Notes: generated by a model from the sequence alone, not told the origin. Numbered from the stretch's first letter, positions 9,019 through 21,383 are shown. The stretch: 35,323 bases of DNA from Methyloceanibacter sp. (GCA_030064755.1 JASJEH010000032.1:1-35323), one strand, 5' to 3'. Program-made: numbers and translations.

Positions 9019-9465
9019 TTGGGCGCGCACGTGGACAAATACACGGTCGACGAGGTTGATGTGGCGTCAACCTGGAGCTCGCTCCAGGGGAATCCTCGAT
9101 CGCAGTTAGTCGATGTGCGTACACGCGCGGAGTGGACTTATGTGGGAATCCCGGATCTTGGGTCCCTAGGTAAAAGGGCTGTCCTCGTCGAGTGGCAGAC
9201 TTTTCCCGATCAGTCCGTCGATCCGCGCTTTGCCGAACGCCTTGCACGCGAACTGCAAGCGCTCGGTGTCCAAGCAGACGATGATCTTTTTTTCATATGC
9301 CGTTCGGGTAGCCGGAGCCTGGCAGCTGCCGAGGTGATGGCATCTGCAGGGTATGGCGCTTGTCATAACGTCTCGGAAGGGTTCGAAGGACCGCTCGATG
9401 ACGACAGGCACCGCGGCACGCTATCTGGTTGGAAAGCGATTGGTCTCCCGTGGCTGCAAGGCTAG
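9019..9465 (+). CDS. Rhodanese-like domain protein
   Basis: SQLVDVRTRAEWTYVGIPDLG and active-site loop FFICRSGSRSLAAAEVMASAGY; TTG start preceded by GAGGAGG. Confidence 0.88.
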   Translation: MGAHVDKYTVDEVDVASTWSSLQGNPRSQLVDVRTRAEWTYVGIPDLGSLGKRAVLVEWQTFPDQSVDPRFAERLARELQALGVQADDDLFFICRSGSRSLAAAEVMASAGYGACHNVSEGFEGPLDDDRHRGTLSGWKAIGLPWLQG

Positions 9466-9579
9466 GGAGCCGGTTATTGGAACTGTCGGGATGGTCCGCG
9501 TTCAAATTGTTGACCGCTGTTGTAACTGCGTACGGTGCGTGTTGGCGCGACAAAAAATGATTAGGGAAAGAACACAATC

Positions 9580-11040
9580 GTGGCAGAGGCACAGGCACGG
9601 GCACATGACCATGGGGCCCATCAACAGGAGCAATGCGCGCCGGGCGAAGCTTGGACGCGCGTCAAATCTCGGCTTCGCGGCGAGCTGGGAGAGGATGTCT
9701 ACGCAAGTTGGTTTCGCGGCGTCGAAGTCGACGATATTGCCGGAGGCGTCCTCCATCTGACGGTCGCGACGCGCTTTTTGCGCAATTGGCTGAGGACGCA
9801 CTACTACGACACTGTCCTGCGGCAGGCACAAGGCGAGTGGCCAGAGGCCGAGCGCCTAGAATTCTCCGTTCGGCAGCCGCACTTCACTGTCGAGCCGCCG
9901 AAGGATGTCGCAATGGCGCGCCCAGTGGCGCCATTAGCGGTGGCAGAGCGCTCGTCACTGCCGATGCCATTGCGCACTGGCTATGACGGCTTCGAGGGTT
10001 CGCCCTTGGATCCGCGCCTGAGCTTCGGCAGCTTCGTCGTTGGCAACACGAACAAACTGGCGCATGCAGCGGCCCATCAGGTGGCGCTGTCGTCATCGAG
10101 TCCGCAGTCGCCCTTTAACCCCTTGTTCCTGCACGGCAATGTTGGACTGGGCAAGACGCATCTCCTGCATGCCATCGCCTGGGAGGTGAAGCGACAGAAG
10201 CCCGAGGCCGAGGTCCTTTACCTCACAGCCGAACGCTTTATGTCGGGTTTCGTGCAGGCGCTTCGGGCCCGCGACGCCCTCGCCTTCAAGGAGAAGCTCC
10301 GCAATATCGATATTCTCCTGATCGACGACATGGAGTTTCTCCAAGGTCCGACAATCCAGCAGGAGTTCTGCCATACGCTGAACTCGCTGATTGATGGCGG
10401 ACGGCAGGTTGTTGTTGCAGCGGATCGCGCGCCCACACATCTCGACAAACTCGACATGCGGATGCGCTCTCGTCTCGGTGGCGGCCTCGTGGCCGAGATG
10501 AAGACGATGGACTACGACCTGCGCCACAAGATACTTGAGAAGCGCGCACAAGAGGCGTGCGCGGAAACCAACGGTCTTGAAGTGTCGGACACGGTGTTGG
10601 CGTTCCTCGCCGAGCGGCTAACGGAAAGCGGGCGCGAGCTTGAGGGCGCCGTCCACCGTCTGCGGGCGAGCTACCAGCTCACCGACGAGCCGGTGACGAT
10701 CGCCATCGCCGAGCAGATCGTCCGCGACCTGATGCGGGGGGCGGAGCCGCGCCGGGTGCGCATCGACGACATCCTGCGGACCGTGTCGAAACACTACGGC
10801 GTCAATCGTAGCGATCTCCTCTCCGGGCGCCGGAACCGCTCCATCGTGCGGCCCCGGCAAATCGGGATGTATCTAGCCAAGTTGCTGACATCCCGGTCTC
10901 TGCCCGAGATCGGGCGACGCTTCGGCAACCGCGATCACACGACCGTGCTGCACGCGATCCGCAAGATTGAGCAGCTGATGAGCGACGACGGTCAACTCCG
11001 CGAGGAAATCGAGCTACTCAAACGGCTCTTGCGCGACTAG
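9580..11040 (+). CDS. dnaA: Chromosomal replication initiator protein DnaA
   Basis: NPLFLHGNVGLGKTHLLHAIAWE Walker A, LLIDDMEFLQG Walker B, C-terminal RRFGNRDHTTVLHAIRKIE signature; GTG start. Confidence 0.98.
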   Translation: MAEAQARAHDHGAHQQEQCAPGEAWTRVKSRLRGELGEDVYASWFRGVEVDDIAGGVLHLTVATRFLRNWLRTHYYDTVLRQAQGEWPEAERLEFSVRQPHFTVEPPKDVAMARPVAPLAVAERSSLPMPLRTGYDGFEGSPLDPRLSFGSFVVGNTNKLAHAAAHQVALSSSSPQSPFNPLFLHGNVGLGKTHLLHAIAWEVKRQKPEAEVLYLTAERFMSGFVQALRARDALAFKEKLRNIDILLIDDMEFLQGPTIQQEFCHTLNSLIDGGRQVVVAADRAPTHLDKLDMRMRSRLGGGLVAEMKTMDYDLRHKILEKRAQEACAETNGLEVSDTVLAFLAERLTESGRELEGAVHRLRASYQLTDEPVTIAIAEQIVRDLMRGAEPRRVRIDDILRTVSKHYGVNRSDLLSGRRNRSIVRPRQIGMYLAKLLTSRSLPEIGRRFGNRDHTTVLHAIRKIEQLMSDDGQLREEIELLKRLLRD

Positions 11041-11334
11041 CGCTTAGAGGCTGGCTGGGCCTGGACTCACAGACTCCGGGCCCGCCGGCAGCTGGCGTCT
11101 CAAGAAGCAAAACTACGGGCATGACTGCGCCGTTTGAGCACCCGGCGCTCTTGCAAATTCCGCCTTAGCGCTGCAAGTTCAATTGACTATTTGCCGCGGG
11201 TTTTTCGCCCGCCTCGCCAAGGCTCCATCAGGAGCGCGACGGCTCCAGCATGAGCTGGGGCTCAGCCAGATTTCGAGTCTTGGACCGGGGACAAATCAGC
11301 GAAGAAGCGCCAGACTTCAGGAAACGCTCCAACC

Positions 11335-12450
11335 ATGCGCCTTACAATCGAGAAGCCGAAACTCGCCAAAGCCCTCGCCCATCTTGCGAGCGTGGTCGAG
11401 CGTCGCAATACGATACCTATACTGTCCAACGTGCTGCTGACAGCTGGCGACGGCATCTTGACGTTGACCGCCACCGATCTCGACATGGAGGTCGTGGAGA
11501 CCGTCGACTGCGCTATCTCGGCCGATGGCGCGATCACGGTGCCCGCGCATATGTTCAACGACATTGTGCGCAAGCTTCCCGATGGCGACATCTCGCTCGA
11601 TCGCGACGCAGAGCAGGAGCGTCTCACCATCACATCTGGCCCGGCGCAATTCTCACTTCAGACTCTTCCCGCCGACGACTTCCCCGCACTATCCGTTGAA
11701 GACATGGATCATGCTTTCGCGGTGCCGGCTGCGGAACTCAAGCGACTCATCGAAAAAACGCGTTTCGCGATCTCGACCGAAGAGACCCGCTACTACTTGA
11801 ACGGCATCTATCTGCACGCCGCCGAGACTGACGGCACCGAGATGTTGCGCGCGGTGGCTACGGACGGGCATCGGCTCGCCCAAGTCGAGATACCTCTACC
11901 CGATGGCGCCAAGGGCATGCCGGGCGTTATCGTGCCGCGCAAGACAGTGGCGGATCTGTTGCGGCTTGCGGAAGCTGGGGACGAGGATGTTCAGATTGAG
12001 CTGTCGCCCTCCAAAATACGTGTGTCCGCAGGGCAGGTGGTCCTGACCTCCAAGCTGATCGACGGGACGTTCCCGGATTATGAGCGGGTCATCCCGCAAG
12101 GGAATGACAAGCGGCTCGAACTGGACAACGTTACGTTCGAGCAGGCGGTGGATCGCGTCTCGACCTTGTCCAGCGACAAGGGCCGCGCCGTGAAGCTTGC
12201 ACTTGCGGGCGACACACTGACCCTGTCGGTCAACAATCCGGAGTCCGGGAGCGCTACCGAGGAACTACCCGTCAGCTACGATGCCGATGCGCTCGAGATC
12301 GGCTTCAACGCCCGCTACCTGCTCGACATCGCACAGCAGCTTGAGAGCGAGACGGCCGAGTTTCTGTTCGCCGACCCGGGCTCGCCGACAATGGTGCGCG
12401 ACGTCAAGGATGCGTCGACCCTCTACGTTCTGATGCCGATGCGGGTATGA
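11335..12450 (+). CDS. dnaN: DNA polymerase III beta sliding clamp
   Basis: MRLTIEKPKLAKALAHLASVVERRNTIPILSNVLL ... C-terminal LYVLMPMRV. Confidence 0.98.
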   Translation: MRLTIEKPKLAKALAHLASVVERRNTIPILSNVLLTAGDGILTLTATDLDMEVVETVDCAISADGAITVPAHMFNDIVRKLPDGDISLDRDAEQERLTITSGPAQFSLQTLPADDFPALSVEDMDHAFAVPAAELKRLIEKTRFAISTEETRYYLNGIYLHAAETDGTEMLRAVATDGHRLAQVEIPLPDGAKGMPGVIVPRKTVADLLRLAEAGDEDVQIELSPSKIRVSAGQVVLTSKLIDGTFPDYERVIPQGNDKRLELDNVTFEQAVDRVSTLSSDKGRAVKLALAGDTLTLSVNNPESGSATEELPVSYDADALEIGFNARYLLDIAQQLESETAEFLFADPGSPTMVRDVKDASTLYVLMPMRV

Positions 12451-13631
12451 CCGCAAGCCCGAACGAGCACACAGCAGACCAGGACGAACCCGTCGCGACA
12501 CGCCTTTCCGTCCGTACACTGAGGTTAACGGACTTCCGCAACTACGCGTCCGCCCGGCTGGACCTCGACGCGCGGCCCGTCGTCCTTGTGGGCGAGAACG
12601 GATCGGGGAAGACCAACCTCCTGGAAGCCGTGTCGCTCCTTGGTCCCGGCCATGGCTTGCGGGGCCGTCCGTATGCAGAGCTCGCGCGCAAGGATGGCCA
12701 AGGCGGCTTCGCGATCGCCGCGACGGTGCGCACGCGTCACGGAGAGATCGATATCGGGACGGGCTGTGCCGCAAGCAGAGGCGACGAGAACACAGGCCGA
12801 ACCGTGCGCATCGCCGGGAAGGACGCGAGCGCCGGCGCGCTCGGCGAGTACGTCAAACAGGTCTTCCTGATCCCGGCTATGGACGGTCTCTTCACCGGCG
12901 GCGGGACGGACCGGCGGCGTTTTCTGGACCGTCTTGTTATCGCTATCGCGCCCGGGCTCCGCAGCTCACTCAGCCGCTACGAACGGGCCATGCGCCAACG
13001 CAATCGCCTGTTCCAGATGCGCGAATTCGGAGCCAGCCTGTTTGAGGGCCTGGAGGAACAAATGGCTGAGGCAGGGGTCGCTATCGCCGCCGCGCGCCTC
13101 GACGCGGTGGAACGCCTTTGCGCGCTTATTGACGAGCGGCGCGGCAGTGATACGCAGACGCCGTTCCCTTATGCTGTCCTGTCCCTCCATGGCACGGTCG
13201 AGGCCGATCTTGCGGAGCGATCGGCAACCGAGGCGGAGGACGCCTTTCGGATCTTGTTGGAAGATGGCCGGGAGCGCGACCGGGCTGCGGCCCGCACCCT
13301 GGAAGGCCCGCACAGAAGCGATCTTCTGGTGGTCCATGGCCCGAAAAACGTGCCTGCCGCCATGTGCTCCTCCGGCGAGCAAAAGGCCCTGTTGCTGGGC
13401 CTGGTTTTGACCAAGGCCGAGCTGATTAAGACCATCGAGGGAATCGCGCCGCTGGTGCTTTTGGACGAGGTCGCGGCCCATCTCGACGGGATCCGCCGCA
13501 GGGGCCTTTTTGACGAGATTCTAAGGCTCAACGTCCAGGCCTGGATGACCGGAACGGACAAGGAACTTTTTTCACCCCTGGGGCAAGATGCTCAAATCTT
13601 GGACGTGAATCGGGGTATAATAACCACATGA
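12447..13631 (+). CDS. recF: DNA replication/repair protein RecF
   Basis: LRLTDFRNYASARLDL, VLVGENGSGKTNLLEAVSLLGPGHGLRG, SSGEQKALLLGLVL, LLDEVAAHLD; overlaps dnaN by 4 nt. Confidence 0.96.
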   Translation: MTASPNEHTADQDEPVATRLSVRTLRLTDFRNYASARLDLDARPVVLVGENGSGKTNLLEAVSLLGPGHGLRGRPYAELARKDGQGGFAIAATVRTRHGEIDIGTGCAASRGDENTGRTVRIAGKDASAGALGEYVKQVFLIPAMDGLFTGGGTDRRRFLDRLVIAIAPGLRSSLSRYERAMRQRNRLFQMREFGASLFEGLEEQMAEAGVAIAAARLDAVERLCALIDERRGSDTQTPFPYAVLSLHGTVEADLAERSATEAEDAFRILLEDGRERDRAAARTLEGPHRSDLLVVHGPKNVPAAMCSSGEQKALLLGLVLTKAELIKTIEGIAPLVLLDEVAAHLDGIRRRGLFDEILRLNVQAWMTGTDKELFSPLGQDAQILDVNRGIITT

Positions 13632-13704
13632 TTCACACCTCCGCCGGCCCCACCGCCTGGCGCATCGACGACTTTCGAAAAGACCTCCAAACGTACTCTT
13701 GTAA

Positions 13705-16140
<2,436 letters not shown>

Positions 16141-16323
16141 CCAAGCTACCCCGCCGTATCCTTAACGAGATGGCAACACGGCTGCCCTACAGTGCCGTCG
16201 ACGGAAGGCCCCCAGGCCTCGTCGTGGCCCAAAGGTATCGCCGAAATCAGGCTTTGGCGGGATCAACTTTTGTGGCTTGGCGGCGGGTTCCACTTCCATA
16301 GGTCGCATGGAGTCGTATTGCGT

Positions 16324-18456
16324 ATGAGCGGCGCGAAGCGTAGGCCCGCAACCAGAGGCACAGGCCAACGACGCGCCCGGTCCCGTTCGTCTGCCTCCAA
16401 ACCAACGAGCGCAAAGACGACTGCGTCGGCGAAGTCACGCACGAAGTCGACCGCGCGCCGCCGGACACCGGCGACACGACGGACGCGGGGTCGGCGCGGC
16501 GGTCTATGGGCGCGCTACAAGCGTCTATGTCAGCGCCATCCGTTTCTTGTCGGAACCGCACGCGCCGGCCTGATCGCCTCGCTCGTTGGGTTTGCCCTCC
16601 TAGCGGGCGCTGTTCTCTTCTTCATTTCGCGTGTGCCTGACCCGCTTCTGGCGACACTGGACGACCGGCCGCCGAACGTCACGGTCCTGGCCGCCGACGG
16701 CTCCGTCCTAGCCGAGCGGGGCCTGCGCCGCGGGCATATCCGTGTCGACGTACTACCCGACCATCTCATCAAGGCGGTGCTCGCGACGGAAGACAGGCGC
16801 TTCTACGATCACTGGGGCGTCGATGCTGGTGGCCTTATCCGGGCGAGTTATCGCAATTTCCGCGCTGGCACTGTGGTGCAGGGCGGTTCGACGATTACGC
16901 AGCAGCTTGCCAAGAACCTGTTTTTGAAGCCTGAGCGCACTGTGACCCGGAAGCTCGAAGAGCTGATCTACACCGTCTGGCTTGAGAAACGCTTCACTAA
17001 GAACGAGATTCTTGAGCTCTATCTCAACCGTGTCTATCTCGGCGGGGGGACATACGGCGTCGAAGCAGCCGCGCGGCGCTATTTTGGCCGTTCGGCGCGC
17101 GACGTAACGCTGGCGCAATCGGCGGTGTTAGCGGGACTACTTAAGGCGCCATCGCGCTACGCACCGACGCGCAGCATCAAGGCGGCGAGCGCACGGGCGC
17201 AAGTCGTGCTCGACAACATGGTCGATGCGGGGTTCATCACCGCGGCGGACGCGAAAAAGGCGAGCCAGCAACCGCTCCGCATTCAGGCTAAGGGCGACGC
17301 GACAGGTTACCCCTACGCGGTCGACTGGGTTGCAGCGATGCTGCCAGAGTATGTGGGCAAGCACGACGATGCGCTGGTGGTCCAAACGACGATCGATGCA
17401 AAACTTCAGCGGCTGTCGCAAGAGCGGCTGCGCAAACTGCTCGATGGTAAGGGGCGGAAGCTCCGAGCGGGCGAAGGCGCCGTGGTCGTGCTCGATCCGA
17501 ACAGCGGCGCGGTACGGGCGCTCGTGGGTGGGCGCTCCTATAAACACAGCCCTTACGATCGCGCCCTTCATGCCCAGCGGCAACCGGGTTCAGCGTTCAA
17601 GCCCTTCGTTTATCTCGCGGCGCTGGAAGCGGGGTATCGGCCAAGTTCCGTGGCGCTTGACGGCCCCGTCAACATCAGTGGCTGGAGGCCCTCCAACTAC
17701 ACGAAGACCTACAAGGGCCGGGTCTCGCTCCGCTATGCTCTGGCACATTCGATCAATACGGTGGCCGTAAAGCTCACCGCCAATGTGGGGCCTGCCCGCG
17801 TCGCCCAGACAGCGCAACGTCTTGGGGTCGGATCCAAGCTCAACGCACAGCCCTCGCTTGCCCTCGGCACATCCGAAGTGACGCTGGTCGAACTAACTGG
17901 AGCCTACGCGCCGTTTGCCAACGGGGGCACGCGCGTGCTGCCTCATGTCATTACCCATATCCGCACAGAAGACGGCGAAACGCTTTACACGCGGCAACGC
18001 GCGTCTGCAGGTCGCGTGGTTGCTCAGCCCCATGTCGCGGCCATGAACGACATGATGAGTGCCGTCGTGCGGAGCGGCACGGGCCGGCGCGCGGCCATTC
18101 CGCGGCATCCGGCAGGCGGCAAGACTGGCACCACGCAGAACTCGCGCGACGCCTGGTTTGTTGGGTACACGGCGCACTATGTCGCGGGCATCTGGATCGG
18201 CAACGACGACAACGCGCCGATGAAGAAGGTGACAGGCGGGTCGCTGCCCGCAGAGCTGTGGCGCGAAATCATGCTTGCCGCGCACAAGGGCAAGCGTCCC
18301 GCGGCATTGCCCAGTCCGCGCGGCCCTGGTACGCCGTGGCAAGGTGGCGGTGCCGTGGCGTCGCGCTTCCCATTTTTTGGCGGTGGCGACAACAATCGCA
18401 GCGCCCGCGCACGGCCCTTGTTCCAACGTGTCATGGGCTTCTTTGGCGGCGGCTGA
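16324..18456 (+). CDS. PBP1A-family bifunctional transglycosylase/transpeptidase
   Basis: GT51 motifs ATEDRRFYDHWGVD and GGSTITQQLAKNLFL; transpeptidase QPGSAFKPFVYLAAL (SxxK), HSINT, KTGTT. Start at 16324 (MSGAKRRP) preferred over ORF-track 16192. Confidence 0.93.
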   Translation: MSGAKRRPATRGTGQRRARSRSSASKPTSAKTTASAKSRTKSTARRRTPATRRTRGRRGGLWARYKRLCQRHPFLVGTARAGLIASLVGFALLAGAVLFFISRVPDPLLATLDDRPPNVTVLAADGSVLAERGLRRGHIRVDVLPDHLIKAVLATEDRRFYDHWGVDAGGLIRASYRNFRAGTVVQGGSTITQQLAKNLFLKPERTVTRKLEELIYTVWLEKRFTKNEILELYLNRVYLGGGTYGVEAAARRYFGRSARDVTLAQSAVLAGLLKAPSRYAPTRSIKAASARAQVVLDNMVDAGFITAADAKKASQQPLRIQAKGDATGYPYAVDWVAAMLPEYVGKHDDALVVQTTIDAKLQRLSQERLRKLLDGKGRKLRAGEGAVVVLDPNSGAVRALVGGRSYKHSPYDRALHAQRQPGSAFKPFVYLAALEAGYRPSSVALDGPVNISGWRPSNYTKTYKGRVSLRYALAHSINTVAVKLTANVGPARVAQTAQRLGVGSKLNAQPSLALGTSEVTLVELTGAYAPFANGGTRVLPHVITHIRTEDGETLYTRQRASAGRVVAQPHVAAMNDMMSAVVRSGTGRRAAIPRHPAGGKTGTTQNSRDAWFVGYTAHYVAGIWIGNDDNAPMKKVTGGSLPAELWREIMLAAHKGKRPAALPSPRGPGTPWQGGGAVASRFPFFGGGDNNRSARARPLFQRVMGFFGGG

Positions 18457-18482
18457 TCGGTACACGAACTTTCCGTGTCGCC

Positions 18483-19304
18483 TTAGTCGTCGCGCATCGG
18501 CGCTGAAGCCGTATCTGCCCCGAAAGCATGAAGATGCGAGCCGTGCGCATGCAGCCAGTCGCGCGCTTCGGCCTGGCGCGGCATCGTCCGCTCCACCAGC
18601 GCCCAAAACTTAGCGCCGTGATTCATCTCTTCGAGATGGGCAACTTCGTGTGCAGCGAGATAGTCCAGCACAAAGGGCGGCGCGAGGATGAGGCGCCAGG
18701 AAAAGGACAAGGCGCCGGATGAGGAGCATGAGCCCCATCGCGTGCTTTGATCGCGCACGCTGATCCTTTTCGGGACAAGGCCGAGGCGTTTGGCGTGAAT
18801 ATCCACGCGCAGCCTGAGATCATCGTGCGCTTGCCGCTTCAACCAATCGAGCAGCCGGCGCGGCGCGTGTTGCCCCTCACCGGCGACATTGAGCAGGGGA
18901 AGCGCGTCGACCGCATCGTCAAGCCCATGGGGCCACACAGGTGCAATCCGCGCCTCATCCGAGTCCTCGACCCAGACCACACCGCGCCGGCGGATGGGGC
19001 CGACAAAGTTGAGCCGATGGGCGAGGCCCCGCAAAGGGATTACAGCGCCGTCCGAGAAGGGCACGGGATCGCAAAGCCCATCGAGCCTCTCTTTCAGCCA
19101 GTCCAGATGGCGCGACAGGAAGTGCTGCGCGTCGGCAAGGCTGGAGCGGGCCGGCACCGTGAGTACCGCGCTCCTCCGCGCCTCGCTGACCTGAAGGCTA
19201 AAGCGCCGCGCGCGCGCGCTGCGACGCAGAACTAAGGGTACTTCCAGACCGCTGATCTCGACTTCCGTCGTTCTGGCGCGTCCGGGATTGAGGCGCTTGA
19301 GCAT
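18483..19304 (-). CDS. YgjP/DUF45-type M48-like metallopeptidase
   Basis: RWGSCSSSGALSFSWRLILAPPFVLDYLAAHEVAHLEEMNHGAKFW (HExxH). Start MLKRLNPGRA at 19304. Confidence 0.88.
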   Translation of the reverse strand: MLKRLNPGRARTTEVEISGLEVPLVLRRSARARRFSLQVSEARRSAVLTVPARSSLADAQHFLSRHLDWLKERLDGLCDPVPFSDGAVIPLRGLAHRLNFVGPIRRRGVVWVEDSDEARIAPVWPHGLDDAVDALPLLNVAGEGQHAPRRLLDWLKRQAHDDLRLRVDIHAKRLGLVPKRISVRDQSTRWGSCSSSGALSFSWRLILAPPFVLDYLAAHEVAHLEEMNHGAKFWALVERTMPRQAEARDWLHAHGSHLHAFGADTASAPMRDD

Positions 19305-19403
19305 GCAGCGTTCCCGCAGCGTTCCCGGCTCATGGGCCTGTCGAGGCCCCGAATCATTGGACTGGAGCCTATCACACGGAGGGCTGCACAAACGCGTTCG
19401 GGT

Positions 19404-20675
19404 TTACGCGACGCGCTCCAGAACCCGCCTTAGGACACTCTTCTGACGCTGATGCTTGCGCATGAACGTGCGCACCTTCGGCAGAATCTCCTTGCGGAAT
19501 CGCGTTCCGTTGAACACGCCGTAGTGGCCGACACCTTCTTGGAGATGATGGGCCCGCATCGACTGAGGCAACCCCGTGCACAAGGTATGCGCGGCCTCCG
19601 TTTGGCCGATTCCCGTGATGTCGTCCTTATGCCCTTCGACAGTCATCAGGGGCACACGCTTAATCTTAGATGGGTCCACGGGTATGCCGTGATGGTGCAT
19701 CACGCCCCTGGGCAGCCTGTGCTCCATGAACACGGTCTCGATCGTCTGGAGATAGTATTCCGCTGAAAGGTCCATCACAGCGAGGAACTCGTCGTAGAAC
19801 TCCCGGTGTTTGTCCGCGGAGTCGCCGTCGCCTTGGATCAAATTATGAAAGAGATCGTGATGCGCGGTCACGTGGCGCTCTAGGTTCATGCCCATGAACC
19901 CCGAGAGCTGTAGGAATCCCGGGTAGACCAACCGCATGTGGCCGGGATAGGGCCAGGGCACCTGGGTTATCACGTTCCGCCGGAACCAGCTCAGGGGTTT
20001 GCCGATCGCATATTTGTTGACCGCTGTCGGACTCTTCCGGGCGTCGATTGGACCCGCCATGAGAATCATGGATTTCGGCACATTGCGGTCGCGCCGTTGT
20101 TCCATGAGCGAGACGGCTGCAAAAACCGGAACCGTCGGCTGGCAAACCCCGACAACATGGACATTGCCGCCAAAAGCTTCAATAAATTCAATGATATAAT
20201 CAATGTAGGTGTCGAGATCGAAATGGCCGGCCACGCGCGGCACGAAACGGGCATCGATCCACTCGGTTATGTAGACGTCGTGGTCTGGCAGCAGGTCGCG
20301 CGCCGTTCCGCGAAGCAGCGTCGCGAAATGACCCGCCATGGGCGCCACCAGCAAGACTTTTGGGTCCTTTTTCTGGACGGCGGGCGGCAGGTCACGCTGG
20401 AAATGAACCAGGTTGCAGAAGGGCTTAGCCAGGATGGTGACGGGCTTCACGCTGACCGTCTGGCCGTGCGCCGAGACGCGGTCGATCTCCCAATCCGGCT
20501 TGCGGTACCTGCGTGTGGAACGTTCGAAGAGCTCAAGAGCGGCCGCAGCGCCGCGCCCGACGACCGTATGAGACGCGGGATTGAGCGGATTCCGCCACAT
20601 CATCCGGTAGGCCTCCGCCGCCGCCCGGGCCGGATGCAGCGCGGCCTGATTTAGCTCATACAGGTGGTAAAGCAT
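19404..20675 (-). CDS. phaZ: Intracellular polyhydroxyalkanoate depolymerase
   Basis: MLYHLYELNQAALHPARAAAEAYR, VVGVCQPTVPVFAAVSLM (Cys nucleophile elbow), VEGHKDDITGIGQTEAAHTLC. Confidence 0.92.
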   Translation of the reverse strand: MLYHLYELNQAALHPARAAAEAYRMMWRNPLNPASHTVVGRGAAAALELFERSTRRYRKPDWEIDRVSAHGQTVSVKPVTILAKPFCNLVHFQRDLPPAVQKKDPKVLLVAPMAGHFATLLRGTARDLLPDHDVYITEWIDARFVPRVAGHFDLDTYIDYIIEFIEAFGGNVHVVGVCQPTVPVFAAVSLMEQRRDRNVPKSMILMAGPIDARKSPTAVNKYAIGKPLSWFRRNVITQVPWPYPGHMRLVYPGFLQLSGFMGMNLERHVTAHHDLFHNLIQGDGDSADKHREFYDEFLAVMDLSAEYYLQTIETVFMEHRLPRGVMHHHGIPVDPSKIKRVPLMTVEGHKDDITGIGQTEAAHTLCTGLPQSMRAHHLQEGVGHYGVFNGTRFRKEILPKVRTFMRKHQRQKSVLRRVLERVA

Positions 20676-20697
20676 AAATCCCCCGACTTCATTCTAA

Positions 20698-20740
20698 TGC
20701 TGCATCGCAAAATAGAATGGTGATTTTGTGCTGCGGCGCA
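20698..20740. promoter_or_regulatory. Two TGCTGC-NN-CGCA sites upstream of phaZ (possible PHA-responsive operator)
   Basis: TGCTGCATCGCA (20698-20709) and TGCTGCGGCGCA (20729-20740), 31 bp apart; first lies between CATTCTA (20690-20696) and TAGAATG (20713-20719). Confidence 0.5.
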
Positions 20741-20773
20741 ATGACAGATGGCCGCAGGCCGACTGTCGCTCGA

Positions 20774-21379
20774 TCAAAGATACCGGCGCAACGTCTCAGC
20801 CATTTTTTCTGGGGATGTTCCGTAAGGAAAATGCGTCACAAACTTGCCGTCCGGGCCCATGAGATAGACAAGCGCGGAATGGTCGACGCTGTAGTTCTCG
20901 CCCGCGCCCTCTTCTTGAAATTTTTGGTAGGTCACCCGGTACGCTTTCGCGGCCTTGGCGATGGCTTCAGGCGATCCTGTTAGGCCCACGAAGTCTGGCC
21001 GGAAGTTCTCGACATAGGCGGTCACGAGTTCAGGCGTGTCGCGTTCGGGGTCGACGGTGATGAAGACCGGGACCACTTGGTCGGCTTTGCTGCCGACATT
21101 GTCGAGGGCCGCCGACATGATCTGTAGTTCGGCGGGACAAATGTCGGGACAATGTGTGAAGCCGAAAAACACGAGCATGTGGCGCCCTAGGAAGTCCTTG
21201 TCGGTGACGGTCTTGCCGTCCTTGCCCACGAGTTCAAAGGGGCCGCCGATCAGCGCCTGCCCGCTCGTGATGACGCGGTTCTTGCTTGGGGTATTTCGGT
21301 CGAGCATGAGCGCGCCGACACCGATCAAAGATCCCAGCAGAAAACTTCCGACAATCACAAGAACCAATCGACGCTTCAT
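20774..21379 (-). CDS. SCO1/SenC family copper chaperone
   Basis: FFGFTHCPDICPAELQIMSAALD (CxxxC), VFITVDPERDTPE, distal His in SVDHSALVYLMGPDG; N-terminal TM. Confidence 0.93.
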   Translation of the reverse strand: MKRRLVLVIVGSFLLGSLIGVGALMLDRNTPSKNRVITSGQALIGGPFELVGKDGKTVTDKDFLGRHMLVFFGFTHCPDICPAELQIMSAALDNVGSKADQVVPVFITVDPERDTPELVTAYVENFRPDFVGLTGSPEAIAKAAKAYRVTYQKFQEEGAGENYSVDHSALVYLMGPDGKFVTHFPYGTSPEKMAETLRRYL

Positions 21380-21383
21380 CTTC

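Noticed and set aside
11194-11212. GCGGG-tttttc-GCCCGC hairpin as a dnaA terminator
   Set aside because: Short stem, no following T-tract; a terminator is not supported.
17893-18606. 237-aa minus-strand ORF antisense to the PBP1A gene
   Set aside because: Shadow ORF; opposite frame contains KTGTT and other conserved PBP motifs.
19938-20654. 238-aa plus-strand ORF antisense to phaZ
   Set aside because: Low-complexity, R/G/H-rich composition with no family resemblance; opposite strand is clearly PhaZ.
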